From assembly GCA_016785955.1 (NCBI GenBank), contig JAEUWH010000035.1, positions 1 through 64,000 of the forward strand: DNA of 64,000 nucleotides. The letters are read 5' to 3'. Position 1 is the stretch's first letter, and the number at the start of each line of letters is the position of its first letter. The notes under the pieces were generated by a model. The model saw only the letters and a program-made list of their open reading frames with translations. It was not told where the DNA came from and did no database searches. The position numbers were made by a program, and so were the translations under genes. This stretch comes from Pseudobdellovibrionaceae bacterium (GTDB lineage: Bacteria; Bdellovibrionota; Bdellovibrionia; Bdellovibrionales; Bdellovibrionaceae). Positions 26,207 through 34,305 of this stretch are shown here, in pieces.

Positions 26207-27019
26207 TTAATCCTCTATTTCTGAAGAATTGCCTCGCGAAATTGCGATACCACGCTTTGAATTTTTTACGAATTGAAGCAAGTAAGTGATATTTTCAGAA
26301 GGTATACATTCTTTAGCAATCCGATCATATGCCTCTTCTAAAGTTCCACTGCCCATAATAATAATCCGAATAGCTTTATGAACGTTATTCACTTCTTCTC
26401 TCGAAAACCCTTTACGAGACAATCCCACCTTGTTAGTGGCACGCACCAACGCGTATGTCCCTTGAGCCCGACTGAATGGCAAAATATCCTTATTCACAAC
26501 CGAGCTACCTGCGATGAACGCATTTTTTCCGACACGCGTGAATTGATTAAACGCGCACACGCCACCGATCGTCACGCCATCTTCAATCACGCAGTGACCC
26601 GCGATATGTGAATCGTTCGCAATCACAACATTGTTTCCAATTTTGCAATCGTGACCTATGTGAGTGTATGCCATCATATAACAATTATTTCCCATTTCGG
26701 TCTTTCCATCGCCTTTATTCGTGGCTAGATTAACCGTGGAAAATTCTCGAAATGTATTATTATTGCCAATAATCAGTTTCGTTGGTTCAGATTTGTAAGT
26801 GATGTCTTGTGGAGGACCACCGATCACAGCACCGGAAAAAATGTGATTATTTTCGCCAAGCTCAAGAATTCCGTATCGAGAACCGACCGTGGCGTGACCC
26901 TCAATAATTGTTCCACGACCAATTTTAACTTTACCTTGGATTAAACAATAAGGGCCAATTTCAACATCAGGTCCTAATTCCACGTCGGGACTTAAGACAC
27001 TAGAAGGATGTACTTTCAT
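26207..27019 (-). CDS. lpxA: Acyl-ACP:UDP-sugar acyltransferase LpxA
   Basis: LpxA transfers a 3-hydroxyacyl chain to the UDP-sugar at the first step of lipid A synthesis. The 270-residue protein is a left-handed beta-helix of hexapeptide repeats followed by a helical C-terminus. The catalytic His is in YTHIGHDCKIGNN (about 117-129), and GGPPQDITYKSEPT is the usual LpxA loop. FREFSTVNLAT follows the family pattern. The lpxD and fabZ genes that often precede it are absent here; skp is directly upstream with 2 nt between. Confidence 0.95.
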   Translation of the reverse strand: MKVHPSSVLSPDVELGPDVEIGPYCLIQGKVKIGRGTIIEGHATVGSRYGILELGENNHIFSGAVIGGPPQDITYKSEPTKLIIGNNNTFREFSTVNLATNKGDGKTEMGNNCYMMAYTHIGHDCKIGNNVVIANDSHIAGHCVIEDGVTIGGVCAFNQFTRVGKNAFIAGSSVVNKDILPFSRAQGTYALVRATNKVGLSRKGFSREEVNNVHKAIRIIIMGSGTLEEAYDRIAKECIPSENITYLLQFVKNSKRGIAISRGNSSEIED

Positions 27020-27021
27020 AA

Positions 27022-27528
27022 CTATTTTTCTTTTTCAAATGCCTTAACAACATCATCCGTTAAATCATGAGAAGAATCGACATAAAGGACCATGGCCGTA
27101 TTTTCCAAAACCATCGAATAACCTTTGTCTTTCGACATTTTCTCTACAATTTTTTTCATTTTATCTAAAATTGGTTGAGTCAATTCTTGCTCTTTTTTCT
27201 GAATTTCACCTTGGTTTTTAGCGACGACTTGTTGGAACTTCATCATCTCTTCACGAAACTCTTCTTGTTTTTTAATCAAAACTTCTTCGGAAAGGACACT
27301 TCGCTTTTTCTCGATATCTTCCTGCATTTTTTTAAGATCTGCTTCTTTCTTTTGTAGATCTTTCTTTTTCTTTTCAAAATCAGACTCTAATTCTGTTTTT
27401 GCCTTTTTACCAGCTGACGTCGCCTGAATAGCTTTTTGCAAATTTACGACCCCAACTTTAAATTCGGCCGCAACACCACTCAGAGAAAAACCCACAACGG
27501 CTACCATTGAAATCAATGATTTTGTCAT
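27022..27528 (-). CDS. skp: Skp/OmpH periplasmic chaperone
   Basis: A 168-residue protein with a signal peptide (cleavage after VAA, about 21), a FKVGVVNLQKAI start to the mature domain and a long Lys/Glu-rich coiled coil (about 45-125), the tentacles of Skp. It holds unfolded outer-membrane proteins for the BAM complex. It lies between bamA and lpxA, the usual position. Confidence 0.92.
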   Translation of the reverse strand: MTKSLISMVAVVGFSLSGVAAEFKVGVVNLQKAIQATSAGKKAKTELESDFEKKKKDLQKKEADLKKMQEDIEKKRSVLSEEVLIKKQEEFREEMMKFQQVVAKNQGEIQKKEQELTQPILDKMKKIVEKMSKDKGYSMVLENTAMVLYVDSSHDLTDDVVKAFEKEK

Positions 27529-27695
27529 TCAATAACTCCTATAAACGAATTACCTCAAGCCTAAAGTAAAAAAACGGGTCTGTCTATCACCAATCGCTCT
27601 CGAAATTTAAGTGGTTTTTTTCTTTACCCTAGTGCCAGTTTGAAATCAGGCTTTTTAGAAATGAATAATTTTATTCTATTCAAGCACTCTACACA

Positions 27696-30212
27696 CTAAA
27701 ATGGAGTACCAATAGAAAACTCAAAGACAACCGCTTCATGATTGACCTCTCGGTTCAGCGGAAATCCCCATTCAAATCGGAGTGGACCAATAGGCGAGAA
27801 CCAACGAATACCAAAACCCGTGTCTGCAAAAAAACGTTCATCCAAAATAGTGTCTTCCGCTTGCCCAACATCATAAAATGCCACGCCATACATTTGCGCT
27901 TCACGAATTAACGGAAACAGCAACTCACCTTGATACATAAGCTGCTGCGCACCACCATAGTAAACCATCGATCGCTCTCGCGCTTCCTGTTCTGATAAAC
28001 CCGGATTATTTGTTTTGATTTGATCGTAAGCCTTTTCCGAATATATCTGCCGCCCAACACGTCCGTAACGATAACCTCTTAAACTATACGGACCACCCAA
28101 CAAGTACAACTCATTGAATGGAGGAGTTTTACTTGAATCTGTGGATTCAATACGAGCATACGAAAACGAATTTCTAAAAACAACGTCCCAGAAAATATTT
28201 TTAAAAAATCGAAAATCACCATTGGCTTTATAATAATTTAAATTTCCACCAAATGGCCCCGTCAAGGAATACCCTAAACGCGCATAAATCCCTTTGGTTG
28301 GACGGAATCGATCATTACGAGTGTCAAAGTCTAAACTGACTCCCAACAATCCCGAGTCACCTTGCGCCGTTCTTAAAGGGAACAAAGTCAAATCCGTGAG
28401 TATTTTTTCATTGCCATTAATATCTCGAGTGGTCACAGGCTTCAGCTCACTGGCCGTATATGTGTAGCTGGAATTTATACGTAAATAGTCACTCAATGGA
28501 TAACCTAGAAAAATCGATCCACCAGTACGCTTCTCCTCGTACTCGGTTCGGGCTGTATTTTCACTTCGAAAAACCCGGAATCCCAAAGACCACAATGAGT
28601 CTCTAAAATAAGGTTCCGTAAATGTAAAATCGTAAACATTATATTCACGGGACAAATTCAAACTGATACCTAAGTTTTGCCCTCGTCCCATAAAATTAGT
28701 TTGCTGAACACTGCCCTGAAGAGTGAAACCCTGAGTCGATCCATAACCAGCACCCAACTGAATCTGCCCCGTATTTCTTTCCTTTACCGTAATATCAATA
28801 TTTAAAATATCTAATTTATCCGGAGGCGTAGACGTTTTAAAATTCACTTCATCAAAAAAACCCAAACGTTGAATATTTTCTAACGACAATCGACGGCGAG
28901 TCTCGTTGTACAATTCACCTTCACGAATCTTTAACTCGCGACGCACGACTTTATCACGCGTCTTCGTATTCGAAATCACTTGAATACGACCAAAATAGAC
29001 TTTGTTTCCCTTATCAAAATCAAAAACGATATCGACTTTACGTTCCGATTCTTTTATTTTCCACTGAGGATTCACATTGGCAAAAGCGTACCCTAAGTCC
29101 CCGTACTTCGCTTGCAAATCAGCCAAATCACGCTGAAGGACATCGTAAGCAAAAATCTTGTTTTCATCCAATTTCATCGTGTCGAGCAACTCTTGGCGAG
29201 AAAACAAAATATCACCCGAAAAATCAATTTCTCCGACATCGTAGGCCTCACCCTCTTCAATATTGATGGTGATATAGATGCCTTTTTTATCTGGTGTCAC
29301 GGTCACTTGCGGTCGATCAATTTTAGCCTGAATAAACCCTTTATTAAAATAAATAAACCGAATGCCTTGAATCCAACGCTCAAACATATCCTGCTTGAAC
29401 TGACCGGAACCTGACAATCCACTAAAATAACCTTCTTCAGCGACCAACTGATCAATAATCAATTGCGAGGATGGGACTTTTTTATTACCCAAAAATGTGA
29501 TTTTCTTTACTTTTACGCGATCATTTTGTTTTACATGAACTTTGATTTTAACAGTCTCATTTTTAACGACATCTTCGATCGAATAATCAATTTTTGCTAA
29601 GAAATACCCTTTGTCCTCATAAAACTTTTGGACCTTATCTTGGCCTTCCTTAAGCTTTGTGACGTTTAAAATCTCGTATGATTTAATCCCCAAGGCCTCA
29701 TTCAATTCATCTTTTTTGATGTCCTCAGAAACACCATCCCAAGTGATTTCCACAACCGATGGCTTTTCTTGAACTTTAAAAACAATCGTTTTCTGAGACT
29801 CCGCATTTTCAGTAAACACATCGATATTGGAAAAAAAACCAGTTTTAAACAAGGTCGCAATATCGTCCCGAACGATGGCTTTGAAGTCGCCCCCGGAATA
29901 CGCCTGACCCTTCTTAAGCCTTAATCGGTTCAAAATAGAGTCTTTCTCGATTTTTTTCTGACCCTCGACTTTAATATCAGCGATCGTCAGCGACTCCCCA
30001 GAAAAATTTACGCCACCAGTGTACACACTCAGTGGGGCTTTTTTAGCTGGCTTAACCGTATTCTTAATCGCATTCTTTACTGCATTTTTTTTAGATGACG
30101 CCGTTTTTTTAGTCGAGGTCGTTGTCGCGGAGTTTTCTTGCGCATTCGACGAACTGATAAAAAGAATCAGACTCAAAAAAAAGCAGCTCAATGTAAGGTA
30201 AAATCGTGTCAT
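27696..30212 (-). CDS. bamA: Outer-membrane protein assembly factor BamA
   Basis: An 838-residue Omp85 protein that inserts beta-barrels into the outer membrane. It has a signal peptide (about 1-24), then a Ser/Thr/Lys/Ala-rich linker (about 27-60), five POTRA domains (about 73-440) and a C-terminal 16-strand barrel. The loop-6 motif appears as SLRGYRYGRVG, and the chain ends in the Phe-terminated signature FEFSIGTPF. The basic linker before POTRA1 is unusual. It is separated from lolD by 119 bp and followed by skp. Confidence 0.95.
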   Translation of the reverse strand: MTRFYLTLSCFFLSLILFISSSNAQENSATTTSTKKTASSKKNAVKNAIKNTVKPAKKAPLSVYTGGVNFSGESLTIADIKVEGQKKIEKDSILNRLRLKKGQAYSGGDFKAIVRDDIATLFKTGFFSNIDVFTENAESQKTIVFKVQEKPSVVEITWDGVSEDIKKDELNEALGIKSYEILNVTKLKEGQDKVQKFYEDKGYFLAKIDYSIEDVVKNETVKIKVHVKQNDRVKVKKITFLGNKKVPSSQLIIDQLVAEEGYFSGLSGSGQFKQDMFERWIQGIRFIYFNKGFIQAKIDRPQVTVTPDKKGIYITINIEEGEAYDVGEIDFSGDILFSRQELLDTMKLDENKIFAYDVLQRDLADLQAKYGDLGYAFANVNPQWKIKESERKVDIVFDFDKGNKVYFGRIQVISNTKTRDKVVRRELKIREGELYNETRRRLSLENIQRLGFFDEVNFKTSTPPDKLDILNIDITVKERNTGQIQLGAGYGSTQGFTLQGSVQQTNFMGRGQNLGISLNLSREYNVYDFTFTEPYFRDSLWSLGFRVFRSENTARTEYEEKRTGGSIFLGYPLSDYLRINSSYTYTASELKPVTTRDINGNEKILTDLTLFPLRTAQGDSGLLGVSLDFDTRNDRFRPTKGIYARLGYSLTGPFGGNLNYYKANGDFRFFKNIFWDVVFRNSFSYARIESTDSSKTPPFNELYLLGGPYSLRGYRYGRVGRQIYSEKAYDQIKTNNPGLSEQEARERSMVYYGGAQQLMYQGELLFPLIREAQMYGVAFYDVGQAEDTILDERFFADTGFGIRWFSPIGPLRFEWGFPLNREVNHEAVVFEFSIGTPF

Positions 30213-30331
30213 GTCCGGAGAATATTAGGGCTATTTCGTAGTGAGTCACAACCAAAAAAGCGGTGTGTTGGAAAAAAGTGAGGGGCAAACTAAGGCCGAC
30301 CATTTCTTCCTAAAGTTTAGGACAGGCTCTT

Positions 30332-31009
30332 TTACTCTGCCCAACGACCGTCTTTTAAATGCAGTATTCTGGGAAATTTTTGTGCAAAATGAAGATCGTG
30401 AGTGACTACAACAATAGCAATTTTCAATTGCTCACGGATTTTAAAGAATAGCTCCTGAATTTTATAGCTATTCATCGAGTCCAAATTACCCGTTGGCTCG
30501 TCAGCAAACAGGATTCTAGGCTGACGAACCAAAGCACGCGCAATAGCTGTTCTTTGCAACTCGCCACCCGACAACTGATTCGGATAGTGATGCAAACGAT
30601 CCCCTAACCCCAAAAATGCCAGCAACTCTTCAGACTGTTTGGCGGCAATGTCCATATCTTGATTGGCAATACGACACGGAAGAAGCACGTTCTCCAAAGC
30701 CGTAAGCTCACTCAGCAAATGATGAAATTGAAACACGAATCCAATTGTTTGATTACGAAACAAAGACAATTGCTCGTCGTCTAATTGAAACAAGTTTTTT
30801 TCTAAATAAATCAACTCACCAGATTGCGGATAGTCCAAAGTTCCTAAAATTTGTAAAAGCGTCGATTTTCCAGAACCACTACTGCCAACGATCCCAATCG
30901 CTTCACCTTCATGAATGTCAATACTGACACCCTTTAAGATATCCAACGTCCCACTTCCCTGAGGATAACTTTTAAAAATATTCCGCGCGGACAACAAAAC
31001 ACTAGCCAT
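30332..31009 (-). CDS. lolD: Lipoprotein-releasing ABC ATPase LolD
   Basis: A 225-residue ABC ATPase that powers release of lipoproteins from the inner membrane. Walker A is GSSGSGKST (about 42-50), the signature LSGGELQRTAIARAL at about 145, and Walker B ILFADEPTGNLDS. It overlaps the lolC/E permease gene by 8 bp. Confidence 0.93.
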   Translation of the reverse strand: MASVLLSARNIFKSYPQGSGTLDILKGVSIDIHEGEAIGIVGSSGSGKSTLLQILGTLDYPQSGELIYLEKNLFQLDDEQLSLFRNQTIGFVFQFHHLLSELTALENVLLPCRIANQDMDIAAKQSEELLAFLGLGDRLHHYPNQLSGGELQRTAIARALVRQPRILFADEPTGNLDSMNSYKIQELFFKIREQLKIAIVVVTHDLHFAQKFPRILHLKDGRWAE

Positions 31010-32243
31010 AACGTAACCCTTCCACGACGCTCAGTCGCGAACTCCGCAGCGCTGGCGCCAACGTTGCAAAAAAAGAAATAACCAATGTCGCAAACGTTAT
31101 GGCAAAAACATCAACCGTTCGAATCTTGATTATGATATTGTCAATTTTATAGACAGAGCCTGGGATTAATTCAAATTGATTTTGTAAAATCATAAACGCC
31201 TGACACAAGAAAAAACCAAGAACAAGCCCCAACAACACACCAACTAAACCCAAAAAAAGTCCTTGTAGCGTAAAAATTTTCAAGATCTGTTTTTTAGATA
31301 CGCCTAAGGTTTTTAAAATGGCAATATCGCTATTCCGCTGCACAACGCCCACATACAGCGTGGACGATATATTAAACGCCGCCACAATTACAATAATCAA
31401 AATAACAAAAAATATAACAATTCGCTCAATCTCGACAGCATCAAATAAGTTTTCGTTCACGTCGCGCCAATCACGAATCAAGTACTGAGGTCCCAATTTT
31501 TGCGCCATCCGAAAAGCCGAACCACGCACATCCCGATCATCATTCAATTTTATAATCAACCCCGTGTATCGATCTCCGATCATCGCCAATTTCTGAGCCG
31601 CAACAATATCGGTAATAATAAGGCGCTCGTTCCATTCATATTTTCCAAAATCCAATATCCCCGAGATTCTAAATTCCGCGGCTTGCCGCTTGAACGTGGA
31701 TGGATCAACCGAGTCACTGATCGGAACCACGATATTCACCACATCCCCAGCTTTCAATTTGAATCGATTGGCAATCCCCTTACCGATCATGGCTTGATTC
31801 AGAACAACGCCACCTTCTTTGTGTGGACTAATGTCATTTGTCCCATCGACCAAACGCTGATTTAAACTGACTATATTTTTGTATCGATCGTTGTCTAATC
31901 CCTGCAACAAAACACCGACGATTTGCCCTTGGCTAGCCAACATCGATTCAATATAGACAAACCGAGTACTCGACGCAAATTTTGGCTCGATATTTTTTAA
32001 TTCATTTTCAAAGTCTTTCCAAAACGGCTTAGCCTTGTTTTTATCGATCACCTGAATATGGCCTGTGATATCTGTCATCGTTTTTTTCAGTGTCGCTTCA
32101 AAACCACTCATCACGGCCATCGAAACCAACAAGCACGCAACCCCCAAAACCAAACCCAGCAAACTCAATGGTGTCGAGCCCTCCAGAATAAACTTTCGCG
32201 TGAATAACAATTTCCAGGCTATAAAAACCAGCGGGTTCTTCAC
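31002..32243 (-). CDS. lolC: Lipoprotein-releasing permease LolC/LolE family
   Basis: A 413-residue permease with an N-terminal helix, a large periplasmic MacB-like domain (about 50-270) and three C-terminal helices. AWKLLFTRKF near the start and IAILKTLGVSKKQILKIF before the second helix are typical of LolC/LolE/FtsX-like permeases. One permease gene paired with one lolD suggests a homodimer (LolF-like) transporter, though a second copy could lie elsewhere. It overlaps prfB by 4 bp. Confidence 0.9.
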   Translation of the reverse strand: MKNPLVFIAWKLLFTRKFILEGSTPLSLLGLVLGVACLLVSMAVMSGFEATLKKTMTDITGHIQVIDKNKAKPFWKDFENELKNIEPKFASSTRFVYIESMLASQGQIVGVLLQGLDNDRYKNIVSLNQRLVDGTNDISPHKEGGVVLNQAMIGKGIANRFKLKAGDVVNIVVPISDSVDPSTFKRQAAEFRISGILDFGKYEWNERLIITDIVAAQKLAMIGDRYTGLIIKLNDDRDVRGSAFRMAQKLGPQYLIRDWRDVNENLFDAVEIERIVIFFVILIIVIVAAFNISSTLYVGVVQRNSDIAILKTLGVSKKQILKIFTLQGLFLGLVGVLLGLVLGFFLCQAFMILQNQFELIPGSVYKIDNIIIKIRTVDVFAITFATLVISFFATLAPALRSSRLSVVEGLRYG

Positions 32244-33362
32244 TGTGGCCCCACCGTCAAAGATTTCAAATAGGCCATAACAAATCCTTGCAGATCCCCA
32301 TCCATTACATCTTGAACTTGACTGGTTTCAAATAGCGTACGGTGATCCTTTACCATCTGGTAAGGGTGCATAACATACGAACGAATCTGCGAACCCCACT
32401 CAACTGCTTTTTTCTGAGCATTCATTTCATCTTTTTCTTTATTGCGCTTCTCAACTTCACGCTCGTATAACTGAGCCTTTAGCATCTTTAACGCTTTTTC
32501 TCGATTCTGTATTTGTGATCGCTGAGTTTGACATTGTACTATGATTCCCGTTGGCAAATGGTACATTCGAACAGCCGAGTCTGTTCTATTTACGTGCTGC
32601 CCCCCTGCACCGCTAGAACGAAAGGTTTCCACACGCAAGTCATCCGGCTTCACTTCGATGTTAATATCGTCATCAACCTCTGCCCACACAAACACAGAAG
32701 CAAAAGAGGTATGCCTACGAGCATTACTATCAAATGGCGATATCCGCACCAATCGATGCACCCCACTTTCTGCTTTTAGATAGCCATAGGCATAAGCTCC
32801 CTCAATCAACAACGTACATGATTTCAATCCCGCTTCCTCACCATCATTGCGATCAATCATCTCGTACTTAAAACCCTGCTTATCACAATATTTCAAATAC
32901 ATTCGCAGTAACATCTCGGCCCAATCGCAAGACTCCGTACCACCCGCCCCCGAGTTGATAGAAAGATAGGTGCTATTCGAGTCCAATTCCCCATTAAGCA
33001 CGCGCTTAAGCTCAAGCCCCTTACCTAGCTCCTCGATTTGTGAAACTTCATTTTTTGCTTCTTGAAAGGTCGGCTCGTCTTGCGCTTCCTCACTCATCTC
33101 GAGCAGTGTTTTTGCATCTTTCAACTTCTTATCGTACGTTTCCCATTCTTCAATTGCACGACTCAGAATTGATTTTTCTTTGTTAATTTTTTGCATTTCT
33201 TCTGGCTTTTCCCAAAGCGCGGGATTTTCAGCAGCCAGATTGACTTCTTCCAGACGTTTTTTCTTTTTATCTAAGTCAAAGATACCCCCGGAGTTCTTTT
33301 CCGAGGCCTTCAAGTTCTAAAATTTTACGTTTAATCTCACCGACTTCAGTGACTAAAGACAT
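32240..33362 (-). CDS. prfB: Peptide chain release factor 2, programmed +1 frameshift
   Basis: RF2 ends translation at UGA and UAA. The gene is in two frames. ATG at 33362 opens a 28-codon leader ending at an in-frame UGA (33278-33276). A +1 shift at CUU-UGA-C gives an uninterrupted 373-residue protein (1123 nt in total). The frameshift context GGGGGTATCTTTGAC matches the E. coli site, including the internal Shine-Dalgarno-like stimulator. The release-factor motifs SPFDSNARRHTSF and SGAGGQHVNRT (GGQ) are present. The UGA autoregulates RF2 level. The ORF beginning at 33313 is only the second frame and its N-terminus is artefactual. Confidence 0.95.
33276..33290 (-). promoter_or_regulatory. RF2 programmed +1 frameshift site
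   Basis: Read on the minus strand this is CGG GGG TAT CTT TGA. The G-run acts as an internal Shine-Dalgarno sequence, CTT is the slippery codon and TGA the pausing stop codon recognised by RF2 itself. The next base is C, the poor termination context that favours shifting. Confidence 0.93.
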
Positions 33363-33524
33363 TGTGTTTTCCTTTGACAGGATTTAACCGTACTGAAGGA
33401 TTTAGAATATGACAAAACTATTATGAATCTGACGCCATTCATCTAGGAGCGGGTCCTCAGGCAACCTCCTTAGGGCCAGACAAGGAACTCGCGCTCAATG
33501 GGCTCGCCTCCTCTATCAAGGTAA

Positions 33525-33646
33525 TGTCATCACCGATCTATCTGTCTTACCAGATCACTACCGATCTATCTGTCATTACTATGTCACTTGTCATTACCAA
33601 CCTATCTAGGTGTCATTACCAACTGTCATTACCAACCTATCTAGGT
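33525..33646. repeat. Degenerate tandem repeat array
   Basis: This array lies in the 307-bp gap between ybeY and prfB. Two identical 23-bp units at 33589-33611 and 33624-33646 contain GTCATTACCAACCTATCT. They are accompanied by a partial unit (33611-33623) and diverged units (about 33525-33543, 33551-33571, 33570-33588). A 24-bp inverted copy recurs at 51586-51609. The array sits upstream of the prfB start, so it may affect its transcription. No coding frame is convincing here. Confidence 0.75.
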
Positions 33647-33669
33647 AATAAGACCCTATCTTTAAAAGA

Positions 33670-34296
33670 TCATTTTTTTTTCTTTGCTTTACTCGCAACA
33701 GATTTAGCTTTTGCCGGTTTTACCAAGGGCTTTGCGATCTTTGCCTTTTTGGTTTCTTTAACTTGGGTTTTTGCTGTCGTTTTAGATTCTGAAGCTTTTT
33801 TAACAGTGAGCTTCTTATTAGCAACCGCCGATGAGGCTTTCACTTTTTTCGCCGCTTTAGGGTTTCGAATGTTTTCAAAAATTTCGTCTTGAATGGACAT
33901 CATCAATTCTTCGTCGACTTTGCTTTTCTCGTGATCATAGCCAAGCAAATGCAAAACACCGTGCAATATAATATACCCAAGTTCCTCTTCCAAACTTAAC
34001 CCATGCTCTTTCGCTTGCCGAGTAATCACCTGTGGACACAACACTAACTCGCCCATGGACGTTGGATCATCCGAATTGAAACTCAAAATGTCGGTCGGGT
34101 AGTCTTTGCAACGATAGTTCCAATTTAATTTTTTGGCATCATTTTCATTAAGAAAAACAAGGGACACCTCTTGCGTTTTTCGATCTGTGTTGATTATTTT
34201 TTTTCGAACAAGTTCGGCCGCAATATTTTTAATCCATTTGCTAAGCACGTCTTCGGATACATCCATTCCTGAGTCATTGATCATATTTAGCTTCAT
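33670..34296 (-). CDS. ybeY: Endoribonuclease YbeY with Lys-rich tail
   Basis: YbeY acts in 16S rRNA 3' maturation and ribosome quality control. The zinc-binding motif HGVLHLLGYDH gives His112, His116 and His122. The catalytic domain ends near residue 147. The last 60 residues are an unusual Lys/Ala/Val-rich extension resembling histone H1-like or ribosomal-protein tails, absent from typical 150-160 residue YbeY proteins. It follows pgpH by 9 nt on the same strand, an order shared with many bacteria. Confidence 0.92.
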   Translation of the reverse strand: MKLNMINDSGMDVSEDVLSKWIKNIAAELVRKKIINTDRKTQEVSLVFLNENDAKKLNWNYRCKDYPTDILSFNSDDPTSMGELVLCPQVITRQAKEHGLSLEEELGYIILHGVLHLLGYDHEKSKVDEELMMSIQDEIFENIRNPKAAKKVKASSAVANKKLTVKKASESKTTAKTQVKETKKAKIAKPLVKPAKAKSVASKAKKKK

Positions 34297-34305
34297 ACAG
34301 CCCTA

